DNA of 64,000 nt from Arctopsyche grandis (taxonomy: Eukaryota; Arthropoda; Insecta; Trichoptera; Hydropsychidae). Where the stretch lies: contig NC_135361.1 of assembly GCF_051622035.1 (NCBI RefSeq), positions 27,397,205 through 27,461,204 on the forward strand. Direction: 5' to 3'. Position numbers and translations under genes: made by a program. The notes beneath the pieces are model-generated. The model was not told where the DNA came from, made no database searches, and was given only the letters and a program-made list of their open reading frames with translations. Of this stretch, positions 22,990-34,501 are shown piece after piece (the first letter of the stretch is position 1; each line of letters opens with the position of its first letter).

Positions 22990-24028
22990 CTTTGTTTATT
23001 CAGTATAAATAGGACAATTGGTTAGCCTAGTTATACAAGTAAAAATTTAATCGAACTCAAAATTTTAAACTAATTTTATTCTTGAAATAATTTAGGCAAA
23101 AGAACATTGCGTTTATAGGGCGAGTTAAAGGTTTTGGACCGTTTCCCGGCCTATGGAAATTCAGTTGTATTTTGAAGAGGATCTTTATTACTCGATTGAT
23201 ACAGATGTATTTGTATGTACAGCGAATTAGGTAGTTGATTCGCTAGAACGAGCCAGGTCGAGTTCTTGAAGCTCACTGGCATCTGGGGACGATGCGCTGG
23301 TTTATAAAGGTGTTGCTTGAGCAACGTGTAGCTGGGCTGGTGAGATCGCGTTCTGGAAGATTCCAGCGGGGTCGAGGTCTTCATTTGTGTTCTATGTTTG
23401 ATGCGTAGTTGCGTAGCTCCTTGGGATTTCCCGTGTACTCGTGATTGCGTATCTGGAACGAGTCGAATCGCATTTATGGGTAAGCTGGACGAAGTATGCC
23501 TAACTTTCGTGTACGAGAACAGGACGCGATTATGTCATTTGTACAGATTAAGTTCGATGGGGGAAATAAGTGATATCATCGACCCAGTTTCGTATGGTAC
23601 AAGTCGTGCTATATTCCTACACGTTAAAACGGTAAACGGATTATTACGCAAATTACGTTCACGCGCATGACAATCGTTGCCACAAAAATCGCAAATAAGT
23701 AGTATGTCTGGCACTCGAGTTCTTGTTAGTCTGATATTTCACGTGGGTTAATCTCGATGGATGGAATTTTCGGGTGCCAGATGTTCCGTGATTGAGATTT
23801 TAGTGACGTGCGTGAGATCGTTTTGTGCGGAATAATTAAATATTAATAAAGCAGTGTTAATATTTGCTTATTTACAAATCGCGTCATGGACGATATTCTT
23901 ACTCTTATGTTGTAGATCGATAAGTTTGACGTTTATGATTTTGACAGTTGCTCTAGGTTGTGGGATTCTCTCACATATTATTCGTACACACAATATAGTT
24001 TACACACAATTAACGCCCGAGTTTTAAA
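22990..24028. repeat. GC-richer block, possible LTR-element remnant, upstream of the ZAD gene
   Basis: From about 23115 to 23830 base composition rises and differs from its surroundings. The segment around 23652-23730 (CACGCGCATGACAATCGTTG ... CACTCGAGTTCTTG) recurs, diverged, at the end of the window (about 63920-64000), so it is repeated DNA. On the minus strand TGGCACCCGAAAA (about 23768-23780) resembles a primer-binding site next to a CGGAACA end, which suggests an LTR boundary near 23783; this is only a suggestion. Short frames on both strands (23151-23384 minus and 23398-23670 plus) show no known domain. The ZAD gene's promoter must lie in or next to this block. Confidence 0.4.
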
Positions 24029-25886
24029 ATGTCTTCCATAGATTTTGATAAAGTATGTAGAATATGTCTCAAAAACGACGTAGAACTCCATTCAATCTTC
24101 CATCACAACGACAACGAAGACCTTTCCTTCAAAATGAACTTTTGCAGTGACACAATTATATCAATAGATGATGGATTACCAAATAAAATTTGTCGCGAAT
24201 GTGTACAACTACTAAACAATGCCTACACGTATAAGACTATGAGCGTTGAGAGTGATAAAAAATTAAGAACCATACAAATTCTGAACAAGAAAGAACCTCA
24301 TATTTCAAACAAAAATATTTCACAATGTCGAAAAATATCTAGAAAGTGCAAAAAGAAACCTTTGAAGAGCGCCACTTCTGAGATGTATCAATGCGATATA
24401 TGTTCAAAAGTTTTCGCAATGAGAAGTGGATTGATACAACACATAGCTATACACACTGATAGTAATATATTCGTATGTGAAGTAAGTAAATTGAATACAT
24501 TTTGACTTTTTTCTTATTCACTCAGATTAGAGGACATACTTTTAAACAGCACGTACAGACTTCATAATAGTCACCTATGTATGTGAGTGATCATATTTTC
24601 AGATATGCGGTAGAGGATTTAGTCGACGTGATTACTTGTCTTCTCATCTTTACACTCATACTGGGGAGAAGAAGCACGCTTGCACCAAGTGTGAGTATAG
24701 AGCGTCGCAGCGATCCTCGCTAGTCCTCCACGAACGAACTCATACAGGGCTACGTCCTTACACGTGTGAAGTATGCGGCAAGACGTACATCAGCGGCAGC
24801 AAACTCATCGATCACAAACGACAACACGACCGAGTCAAAAACCACAAAGTAAAAATATGGATATACCACACAGAAAACACAATTTGATCATAAAAATTGT
24901 TCTTAGTTAATATATAATGTTACGCACTTTGAAACCGGTACGACTTATGTCCAACTTACTACATATTTTGTTTTAGTCAACTGGGTTCATTACAAATATG
25001 ATTAAATTGTGGCTGACTATACATTTTAGAATATCATTATTCTAAGCATAAGATCCGATCCACATGAGTAATATTTTTATAACCGCAACTTCAACAGACA
25101 TTTCATACAATTTTTTGTTGTATTGGTTTAACCTTTTGCCCGCGGCAATAAATATAGTGAACAAGCCCTGTACGCGGCACCTTTTGCGCGAATTTGGCAA
25201 TCGAGTTTTCGACCTTAAATACATATTTTAACATTTACTCAAGTAATCAGATATGTTAATTAACACATAAAGTATTATTTTAAACAATAAAATACATAAT
25301 ATATCTCGTAGTTTTGGCTTAATTGTCAAATAATCATTCTTCATACAATTGAGACGAATCGTCGCCATTGTTCAACAGACGTGACGTCACATAAACGAGG
25401 TTTCAGTATGGTTCCATAAAAAACTAATTTTAACTGGTATATATTCATTTTAAGCAAATTGAACAGATGGCATTCAACTCTCAGTAATATATTTAACTAA
25501 TTTTGAACCTTAAAACAGTTGAAATAGGCGCATATAAGGCTCAAAATCCCGTGCAAAGTTCAGAAATTCGCCCAAAGCTTCCATAGAAGACGGCCGCGGG
25601 CAAACGGTTAAATATCACTCATTGGCTAGATCTTTTAAGCGCAAACTGCATATGTATCTCCAATTCTTCTTATCAAATCTAATATTTTCAGTGTGAAATC
25701 TGTTCCAAATGCTTCGCCTTCAAAACCGGCCTGGAGGAGCACATAACGGTCACACACAATGGATTGAAGAAGTTCAAATGCTCGGTGTGCAACGTCTCGT
25801 ATGGCAGAAAACGAAACCTGACACGACACCTTAAACAAAAACATCCCACTCCACTCAATTTAACAAGTGAGAAGAAAAAAAAATAA
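24029..25886 (+). CDS. ZAD domain C2H2 zinc finger protein, 297 aa, three exons
   Basis: Exons are 24029-24481, 24603-24848 and 25692-25886, all joined between codons with GT-AG introns. Residues 9 to about 75 form a ZAD, an arthropod zinc-binding dimerisation domain, with cysteines at 10, 13, 55 and 58 (VCRICLK and KICRECV). A basic linker follows, then six C2H2 fingers: YQCDICSKVF, FVCEICGRGF, HACTKCEYRA, YTCEVCGKTY, KCEICSKCF and FKCSVCNVSY, several with TGEK/TGLR-type linkers. Two splice sites fall inside fingers 2 and 5, so exon order is confirmed by the completed fingers. The protein is expected to be a nuclear, DNA-binding transcription regulator acting as a dimer; its targets cannot be predicted here. 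Intron 2 contains a piggyBac-type MITE, and a SINE begins 11 bases after the stop. The C-terminal lysine run is encoded by an A-rich stretch abutting that SINE. Confidence 0.92.
25132..25607. mobile_element. piggyBac-type MITE in ZAD intron 2, TTAA duplication
   Basis: TTAA (25128-25131) then CCTTTTGCCCGCGGC opens the element, and GCCGCGGGCAAACGG then TTAA (25608-25611) closes it. TTAA target duplication with CCNTTTGCCCGCGGC ends fits the piggyBac superfamily. At 476 bp with no frame it is non-autonomous. It makes up more than half of the 843-bp intron. Confidence 0.85.
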
Positions 25887-25896
25887 AAAAAACCAA

Positions 25897-26335
25897 CAGC
25901 ATAGCTCAGTGGCTAGCGTATAATGCTAACAACTAAGATTTGATGGATTAGACTTCGAGTCAAGAAAAGGCGTTCCCAGTTCATTATTATTTCATACGAT
26001 CTTATTATTTCGTTTCTCCTACATTTCTTCAAATATGGGATTTGCCATTATCAATAACTGTCAAGCTTATATTAATACAAGGGCAAAATATCACCGAAAA
26101 CACTCCAGGAGGTAATTTTTGGGACTGTGTGCCATAAATATGTGCTAGGCATGCTGCATTTTTAAAAGTATTTCGCATGTTTAAAAGTATCTAAAAAAAA
26201 CCTTTCTGTGTGATTTCGCCCTACTGCTGCCCAAACCTTGGATATATGTGACTCCAAGTCGATTATTTCCTATTAGAGTTTACCAATTTATATAATTTCA
26301 TTATTGAAACAGTTCCTACCAAATTGACCGGCTAT
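25897..26335 (+). repeat. SINE split by a MITE, directly after the ZAD stop codon
   Basis: The tRNA-like head (CAGCATAGCTCAGTGGCTAGCG, with a degenerate B box near GACTTCGAGTC) is at 25897-25985. The SINE body (GACTCCAAGTCGATTATTTCC ... GAAACAGTTCCTACCAAATTG) resumes at about 26228. Between them, about 26010-26222, lies a member of the AGGGCGAAA MITE family, ending TGATTTCGCCCT. Confidence 0.7.
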
Positions 26336-26379
26336 CGTCATTTATCACCATTATTTGAATTTAATTTCGATTATATAAT

Positions 26380-26936
26380 GTTAGAAGAAGAAATAAAGAA
26401 ACGTATGAAATTAAGATGGAGTGCATTTGGACGAATGAATTCGATTTTTAAATAAAAAATGTCACTTTGCCTGAAGAAAAAGATCTTCGATCAATGTGTT
26501 TTGCCAGTGATGACGTATGTATGTGAAACTTGGACATTGAACGCCAAGATGCTAAACATAGTCTAATGCACTAAAAAAAGTATGGAACGATGTATGCTCG
26601 GCATAACGATGAAAAACAGGAAGCGGAATATTTGGGTGAGAAATATGACAAGCGTAGTGGATATAGTAGATAGTGTAAAGAGATTGAAATTGCAATGGGC
26701 GAGCCACTCTAGAAGAATGGACGAAAGGTGTACAAAAGAAGTGCTAGAATGATACCCGAGAGAATGCAAAAGGGTAAAAGAAAGACCGCAGGAAAGATGG
26801 GCAGATGAAATTAGGAAAATGTGTGGGGTGAGATGGATGACAGTTGCGCAAAACAGAAACGAGTGGACGCGTGTTGGAGAGGCTTTCATCCAGCAGTGGA
26901 TGGTGAGCGGCTGTAGATGATGATGATGATATAATA
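26380..26936 (+). pseudogene. RTE-type non-LTR retrotransposon, 3' remnant
   Basis: Read through stops and frameshifts, the plus strand gives the C-terminal part of an RTE-clade reverse transcriptase protein: VLPVMTYVCETWTLN, then KKSMERCMLGI, KLQWASHSRRMDERC, YPRECKRVKERPQERWADEIRK and a GEAFIQQWMV end. It finishes with an ATGATGATGATGAT tail. The frame is broken at several points and the 5' part is missing. A second, more decayed copy is at 56570-56900. Confidence 0.8.
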
Positions 26937-26939
26937 ATG

Positions 26940-27854
26940 TTAAACATGTATATATAGTCCATATGTACAAATTTGACCATAGGTGTCGCCTTGAGGGCAA
27001 ACCCGCAATGACACCATATAAAAAACATATATAGAAAAAATTGAATTCCAACGAATGTTAACATTTCGCTGTGCTGAATACTGGCTCTGAAAGTACTTCA
27101 GATCTATTTTAGCTGAAGCTTTCGACTCATAAATTGAAGATATGTATAATAGTACGATTTCCGACACAGACGCAAGATTTATTTTAGTCATTGACGAGAC
27201 TAAATATTTATTGAAATTCAGATTGGCTGGTATTTGTTTATTTTTTTATTCTTATCTGACTTGATATACGTATACATAATTGCAATGTGTTTTTATACAA
27301 GATTAAATACACCTAATATTCATCTTATATGTGCTTTTCAATCCAACTCTACAATTCTGTAAACAATAGAACATTTTTTCAACCATATAATTTATTTTTC
27401 CCTTGAGGATTAACTCATACATATGTATTTATATTTAGTTATGAAGGATATGAACAAATTGTTTCGTTTCTTAATTATTTCCCAGTGTTCCCTACCTCTT
27501 CTGACTTTTTGAAGGATTTCAATATTAGATTTTAAGCATTCTTCTTTAAGCAGCCCACTCAATTTTGATCAACGCTTATTTACGTTGACAAAAAAATGTC
27601 GTATCTGGAAAGGTATGTATTCCTAGTGATTTCCCGTTGTTCTTTAATAGGAGAAAAAATTGACAGCACGAATATTAAGACTCGTATTATATTAATTCAT
27701 CCGAATTTTGAATCAACTCAACAACTGACTCTAATCGGCATATCTTGATGAATTAGTGCATAGAATTAATCGAGAAAGTTCCATAAACATTTTCAAATTT
27801 CATCAGGATTCATTGAATAATATACTTGTCCAAGCATTCGCTTCAGCTCGTTCG
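26940..27854. other. Intergenic, no gene seen
   Basis: AT-rich sequence between the RTE remnant and the next jockey copy. No exon, RNA gene or element end was recognised. Confidence 0.5.
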
Positions 27855-27868
27855 GGACATACCAGTTT

Positions 27869-28358
27869 TTGATTTTGATTTTAAAATGATTTTTATTATT
27901 ACAAAATTATGTTCACAATACATCTTATATCTATTTTAATAGCTACTGATCTACTGATCTATTTAACAATTTTAATTTAATTTTGTTAGTAATCATAGTA
28001 TTATATTATTCTAATGTTAATATGTACAGCGTAATAGGAAAAAGAGCTCAAAAACCCTATTTACAATTCTTATAAATGCTCATAATACATCTAATACATA
28101 ATATCAATTAAAGACTCTCTAAAGTCGATGGCCTAAAACAGATTGTGTTTAGGTAATCTGTGTTTATACCTGAAGATTATAGACATTTTGTTGTAATAAC
28201 CGAGACTCTTCATAAGTGTGTTAGTATGGTTATTAGTGATTCTGTCATAGAATCTACTGGTTAGTTTGTTAGTAATGTCTGTAACAAACGGAATATTATA
28301 AATGGCATGCAGTTTTTTCAACTTAGTATATATGGGTGTATTATAAATTATTTTTAGA
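27869..28358 (-). mobile_element. Jockey-type non-LTR copy, 490 bp, 5' truncated
   Basis: The minus strand encodes the last roughly 74 residues of the jockey protein (KIIYNTPIYTKLKKLHAIY ... RLPKHNLF) followed by the family 3' untranslated region and an AAAATC-rich tail. GGACATACCAGTTT flanks both sides (27855-27868 and 28359-28372), a 14-bp target duplication. It inserted right at the outer edge of the long inverted repeat at 28376. Confidence 0.92.
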
Positions 28359-28375
28359 GGACATACCAGTTTGTT

Positions 28376-31037
28376 CGGTGACCGGAAAGGTTGCTCGAAA
28401 GCGGTACCCACACGGGAAAATTTGGCTATTGTCGCAACCCACTATGGACAACTCGCCACTGCGATCCGCACAGAAACCGGTTTGACTTCTCGCCCGTCCC
28501 CACAAACTCTCGTACGCGCAGGTAGCAAATTTGACTGAAATACTATTGTCCCAATCGCCCATCCCCACCTATCACCATATACACACCATTGAAAGTTCAA
28601 CTGAAATACTTTTCGCACTCGCCGAAATTTTTCCCTAAGGCATACATATATGAACGCGTGAAGTTTTGTTTGTTTTCTCGTTACTAGTTTGTGTGGTTTA
28701 TAGTTAGCCGAGTATTTTTATGGTAGGATACTATAATATTAACATATGTACTTACTACTTTTTTATATTTTTTATTCGATTTTACATTCTAGTTGATTTT
28801 CAATTTTGTATTTTAAACAACAATTAGCGATGAAATTAATATCAGCCAAATATCATCGTATCCTGTCCAGTGGCTCGGATAGGATACGATGTTTTTTTTT
28901 TCAATTGCTGGTTTCATTGGTAATTTTTTTTTTTTTTGATAAAGTATGTATCGTGTTTATTAAGAAGTACATACATATGTTTATATGAATAAGGTTTGCA
29001 TTTTTGGTTTTTTATATGTGTTTTTATATGGATATATTGTATTATTATGATAACTTTCCTGATACTGTTTTTTTTCAACTTGCCGGTTTCATTTGTTATT
29101 TTTTTATTTGATAGTTCAATAAAATATGTATTGTGTTTATAACATGTATTATGTTCTATATATTTATGTTATTACAGATTATTATTTTTATTTATGTATT
29201 GAATATAATAAATTCTAGAAATAAAATTTTGTAATTTTTTTCATTTTCATTCACCTATGATAGTTTAATATTACACAATTTGTTTAATCTGCTAACTCTA
29301 TTCATACATAAACTAATAACAAATAAATTTATCACACAAGTAAGCATGAACTACGCATGTAAAAAGGGTAAGTTTTGGTATTTTAGGCGGTTTTTATTTT
29401 AATTAGCTATGTTATCAAAATACATACATATGTCCTTTATTCTTCATAATTGTTTATTATACATATCAATTCTTATACAAATCAAAATATTTTTTTTTAA
29501 TAAAGTCAAATTAATGTTTTCATTTTATATTATTATTTTTTGACATTAAAAACGTTTCAGAAAAATTAAATTTGATTGAAATACAGATTTAAAATTGGTA
29601 TTCTCCATGTTGAGGTTTGGAGCTACTTTACATCTAAATTTTCATGGCAATCGACTTTTGTTGTTTTTTTTTAGTTCTTAAAATCTAAAAATATTTATTT
29701 TTAAAATCAAATACATATTTAAATTATTTTAAAATTTTCGTCATTTCATTTTACAATTCAATCAACTGTTTTTAAAATTTCCCACGTATAATATGTACAT
29801 TGGAACAATCATTTTTATGGTTTTTGATAGAATTTGGACATTATTTTCATATATATTTAAAGGTGATGATAAGAAACTGTAAATTTTATGAAGCTCGTTT
29901 ATTTAAAAAAGCTTTTTGTTAAATTGATTCAATATTTTTTGTGTTCAAAGAAATTGAACCATTCTTTTTTGAAGAGAGGTCGCATTATTATCCTTTCTCA
30001 CAATTAAAAGTATTCTTATTTCGTGCAATAACAAAAACATATTCATTTGCTCAACCCCCTTACCTTAACTTCTCCCAAAAGAATTAAAAATATTCTCCTT
30101 CAAAAACTTTAAATCTAATTTAATTAATTATTGTTTATATTTTATTGTAAAATATAGAAATCATTATATTTTCCAAATTCACTCTCGTAATTGAGATCGA
30201 CCAAATTTTGCTTCGAAATCACCCGAGTTTATTATCATTTGCCAATAGCCCTTAAATATACTATGTACTTCAACTTTTGTTATTTCACACTATGGTAGTG
30301 TGAAAAAGCACATTCATATTTCAATTAAAATAAAGTTTGTGCATCCTTAAAGATCTGTCTTGAGATAAGCTTTTGCAAACAAAAAAAAATGGGCCGCCGT
30401 ACGATGAACGATTATCGGTCATAGCAGGTATAAAAAAAATGCACCATTGAGAAATCAACAAGAAAAAACAAAAATAATCAAATTCCAATGTAATATATTT
30501 TAATCAGTCTGGTTGCTTCCAGACACCCCAAATGCCGAGCCACTGGACAGGATACGATGATATTTGGCTGATATTAATTTCACCGCTAATTGTTGTTTAA
30601 AATACAAAATTGAAAATCAACTAGAATGTAAAATCGAATAAAAAATATAAAAAAGTAGTAAGTACATATGTTAATATTATAGTATCCTACCATAAAAATA
30701 CTCGGCTAACTATAAACCACACAAACTAGTGACGAGAAAACAAACAAAAATTCACGCGTTCATATATGTATGCCTTAGGGAAAATTTTCGGCGAGTGCGA
30801 AAAGTATTTCAGTTGAACTTTCAATGGTGTGTATATGGCGATAGGTGGGGATGGGCGATTGGGACAATAGTATTTCAGTCAAATTTGCTACCTGCGCGTA
30901 CGAGAGTTTGTGGGGACGGGCGAGAAGTCAAACCGGTTTCTGTGCGGATCGCAGTGGCGAGTTGTCCATAGTGGGTTGCGACAATAGCCAAATTTTCCCG
31001 TGTGGGTACCGCTTTCGAGCAACCTTTCCGGGAACCG
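28376..31037. mobile_element. 2.66 kb structure with two 503-bp inverted arms
   Basis: The arm 28376-28878 is matched in reverse complement by 30535-31037 with very few differences. Outer parts are GC-rich (CCGGAAAGGTTGCTCGAAAG ...), inner parts AT-rich, ending at CAGTGGCTCGG. Between them lie about 1.65 kb of AT-rich sequence without frames, including an imperfect tandem pair near 28890-28960 and 29063-29145. The inner end of the left arm runs into a short palindrome (ATCGTATCCT ... AGGATACGAT). The same 60-codon frame (starting MGMGDWDNSISVKFATCAYE) occurs in both arms because the arms are nearly identical; it has no known domain. This resembles a foldback-type or other non-autonomous element with long inverted repeats, or an inverted local duplication. 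No target duplication could be confirmed. Confidence 0.75.
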
Positions 31038-31339
31038 CTAAAACGCCATCTATTTTAAATGGGAAATCCTATGGAAACCGCATTACAATGTTGCCATAAT
31101 TACTGTTTCTGCTAATATTAAAAATATCAGGGTAAGTATACATAAATAGCGGATTGAACAAACGATTTAGAATACTTCAACTTATGCCCAATAGTTTGTA
31201 CATGAACAAACTAGTTCGTTTCGAACTGACTAGATTAATTGGTGTATGAATAAATTAGTATTTTCATGAACGAACGAAATGTACACTTGGACTGTAACAT
31301 ACATACATATTATCTACATGATTTTTGTCTTATGGAGGA

Positions 31340-31528
31340 TTTGATGGAGGAACCGTTTCAACAATGAAATCAGATAAATTGGAAAACTCTTATAAGAAAC
31401 GATCGACTTGGAATCACAAATATCCAAGTCTGACCAGCAGTATTAAATATTAGCACAGGATCGAACCCGGTAACCTCTCGCTGCTAAACATACACGTAAA
31501 CATCGAGCCATACTGCTGGCTAATATAT
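31340..31528 (-). repeat. SINE copy, minus orientation
   Basis: Plus strand shows AGGAACCGTTTCAACAATGA, then GGAATCACAAATATCCAAGTC and GATCGAACCCGG (reverse complement of a B box), ending AGCCATACTGCTGGC. Head and body are both present. Confidence 0.78.
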
Positions 31529-31537
31529 ATATGTAAG

Positions 31538-32847
31538 CAGTGGCGGACTGGCCATACAAGCGAACATGCCCGATGGCATGTGGGCCCCACTATCTGTTAG
31601 AAAATATGGGCCCTCAGTAAAATTAAATAACTTTTTAACTATTTATAGGATATTGCAACTTTGGGACCTAAAGTTTGGGTATTTCAACAAAACAAATTTC
31701 TTACGATATACACAAACAACTAATACCTGCTTTAACAGCCCAAGGATCGGTTAACTTTTTTTATTAGGCTCGAAATGTAAGTTTCAACATTTGCGTGGGC
31801 CCTTTTGCCGGGCCCATTTCCAACCTCAATATTATGTATATACCAATACCTATGTAACAACTAACTACTGAAATAAAAATGGGAATAAACAAATTTTCGT
31901 GAAAAATATAAACATAATTGCATAAAACAATTTTGATAGGACGATTCATCATCAACCAGCGATTTAAATTTACTTCATACTTTCAAAATAACATTTGATT
32001 ATACTTCGATGATATAGTAAGATTTAAATACACAATTTTAAACAGTTTCCGAATATAAAATCTATTCCTAATTTAGACACATTCATGTAAATAGAAATAT
32101 AGGATAGGGGCCCCCTCCCCAAAATCCCGATTTTCGATTAACATTCATTGAAAATATTATGCATTTTTTTCAGGGACGTAATTTGGGGTGGCCATAGGGG
32201 GGCACTCGCCCCTCTAAACTAAGGAATAGTGTGAATTTAGAAAATATTATGAATTTAATGATTAATGAGATACTACGGATCTATGAATGCTACGTTTATT
32301 TCTTATGTATGTTACTTTTGGGTAACTAATAAAATAATCGCTGCTATGTGCTTTGAAGAGAAACAAAACAAAACTTTATCTATTGTTATTACGTACATGT
32401 ACATAGATAAAGTGAAAAGACAGTTGGTAGAAATTAAGTTAATTGATAGTTTTTTGATGACTCAGTTTGATGGTCGATTAATGTTGACCATGTTAAGATT
32501 TGTGGAAAAAAATTTTCGCCTGCGGCGCTTTTTTCTCTTTACATAATATTTTTTTATAATTACTTTTTCAAAAATAAGCTTATTTTTTTCATATTTTATA
32601 ACTCAATTAGGTGTATTCAAAGAATATTTTCCATTTTTATTCCGATATAAAAAAGATTTTTTGAAAAAAAATTCAATTTGACCAATCTTTGCCTGCCCCC
32701 CCCAAGAAAAAGCTGAAATGACGTCCCTGACGTGGTGGAAAGAAGAAAATTTTGTTATATGGGGGGGGGGGGGACAAATTTTTTTAAACCTGGGGGGCCC
32801 CCCTTTGACTCCTGGCATGCACTGATTTCAGTCCCAGTCCGCCACTG
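31538..32847. mobile_element. hAT-type element (CAGTGGCGGACTGG ends), copy 2, perfect 8-bp duplication
   Basis: CAGTGGCGGACTGGCC at the left, CCAGTCCGCCACTG at the right, flanked by TATGTAAG at 31530-31537 and 32848-32855. It closely matches 20006-21504 but is about 190 bp shorter, mainly at the right. The inner pair CAGGGACGTAATTT (32171) and AAATGACGTCCCTG (to 32729) is better preserved than in copy 1. A 93-codon frame at 32265-32546 shows no transposase motif. Confidence 0.93.
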
Positions 32848-32855
32848 TATGTAAG

Positions 32856-33383
32856 TATGTACATTATGAACAAATAAACATCCTAAAGACTAATCCATTA
32901 TTCCTGTTTAAAGACTATGGTTATCTATTGAAAGTATCCTATTCTAAATATTTTAAGATAGACAATAAAAAGGGTGTCTGAAACTGTGTCAAACCACACT
33001 TTCAATAATTAATTTGCCAATTTTCCCAACATATCAATCAAATGGATACAACTTTGACCACAATAACAAATACAATGTCAAATAATTAACAAATACAATG
33101 TCATTCGTTTATTTTAAATTTCAACATGTCAAAGTTTATCATTACTATTATTTAGACGCCTGATTAAAACAATACACATAATGAGCCGATTTATTTTTGT
33201 TTTGTGATTATTCGTTAATGTTTCAATTCTTTTGTCTCGAATTAATTATATTGTTTATAAAAGGTCGTTGAATCACGCCGATTGCGGCCGGATGGCGATT
33301 CAATTAAAACTATTGTTGGCGATTTTTGCATGTTTTCGCTTATATTTAGTTAACGATACGCCTACGGAATGGACTCTAATTGC
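32856..33383. other. Intergenic, no gene seen
   Basis: Between two hAT insertions. No element ends or exons recognised. A 65-codon frame at 33232-33429 is partly inside the next element's left end and is not convincing. Confidence 0.5.
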
Positions 33384-33391
33384 ATCTAAAT

Positions 33392-34501
33392 CAGCGGTTT
33401 CCAAACTTTATGCTACTACGCCTCCCTAAAAAAAAATTTTTTTTCCGCGCCTCCCTTCATTTTATTTTTTAATAGATATAATAATATAGACACGTTTTAA
33501 ATAATAAACTTTTATTTAAAAATAATGAACACTACAATAGACAGAATAATAAAAAGGTATTGCTATAACATAAATCTATACGAACACGTATATTTATTTT
33601 TATATTAAATAACTAATTAAACTACATCTAACACATCAAAATTTAATGCGAAGGATGTTTTTGTTTATTGGCACAAAGTTTATCAAATCTTGGGGGCAAT
33701 ATGGAGAGTGCCACTCGTAATTCCTTTTCGACTATTAACCTGGCTCGATATTTGGTTTTCATTGCAGCTAGTGCCGAAAAGCCCGTTTCGCATAAATAAG
33801 ACGTTCCAAACGGTAGAAGCATTTGCATTGCTTTGCAATACAAAGATTCAAACTCTACACTAAGATTCATCCAAAATTTAATTATGGTTTCATTTTGAAA
33901 CTTTCGTTTTAGTGAGCTATCGCTTTTTCTTTTTCGATGGTTGTCAGCTCGAATTCGTCTTCTTCATTGTAGATAGTTAAATGGAATGGAGGTCTTTGAA
34001 ATAATTGGAAAAATGCAGCACTAAACCATCTATGTGGTCAGTAAAAACATTTTTACTTGCTTCAATATTGGCTGTGGGCCAGAAATCTTTGGAAAATGAA
34101 AACATATCCAACTCATTCTTTTGTAAATTTGATTTCATAACTTCAACTTTTTTATGAAAGCTTTTACTTTGTCTTTTTGAAAAAGTGGATGTATTTGTGA
34201 TCTATTTCAACCGCTCAATTTTTCAAAAATTTCAACTAAATAGGCAAGTTTAACAATAAAATATTTCGTTCGACCATAAATGTGCCTCTTCATGTTGGTT
34301 TTCTTCGAGAAAGGTTGCTAATTAAATGTGTATATAAAAATGAAAGAAAAATAAACATTCATGCATTGAATTTTTACTGTTAAGCTACGATATGAAGTTT
34401 TATTTATTTGTAGATATTATGGTATGAAAATTATTTTTTTATTAAAAAGTTTTGGTGCCTCCCCTGGCAATAGTCCGCGCCTCCCAGTTTGGAAACCGCT
34501 G
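33392..34501 (-). mobile_element. hAT element with transposase remnants (CAGCGGTTTCC ends)
   Basis: CAGCGGTTTCCAAACTTT opens and CAGTTTGGAAACCGCTG closes the element. ATCTAAAT is perfectly duplicated at 33384-33391 and 34502-34509. Length is 1110 bp, too short for a full hAT element, and decayed transposase sequence lies on the minus strand. It is an internally deleted copy. Confidence 0.93.
33643..33870 (-). pseudogene. hAT transposase C-terminal fragment
   Basis: The minus-strand frame contains LPFGTSYLCETGFSALAAMK and then TKYRARLIVEKELRVALS, the conserved C-terminal dimerisation region of BED-type hAT transposases. Upstream (33880-34320) further transposase-like peptide can be read only through stops and frame changes. 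The catalytic region is largely absent, so this copy cannot make an active enzyme. Confidence 0.88.

Noticed and set aside
26563-27064. Minus-strand frames of 162 and 106 codons with hydrophobic sequence
   Set aside because: They are antisense to the RTE remnant on the plus strand, and the same shadow appears over the second remnant at 56609-57019.
28341-31099. Duplicated small gene (frame MGMGDWDNSIS...) in both inverted arms
   Set aside because: The two frames are identical only because the arms are near-identical DNA; the frame has no domain, and its two C-termini diverge as soon as the arms end.
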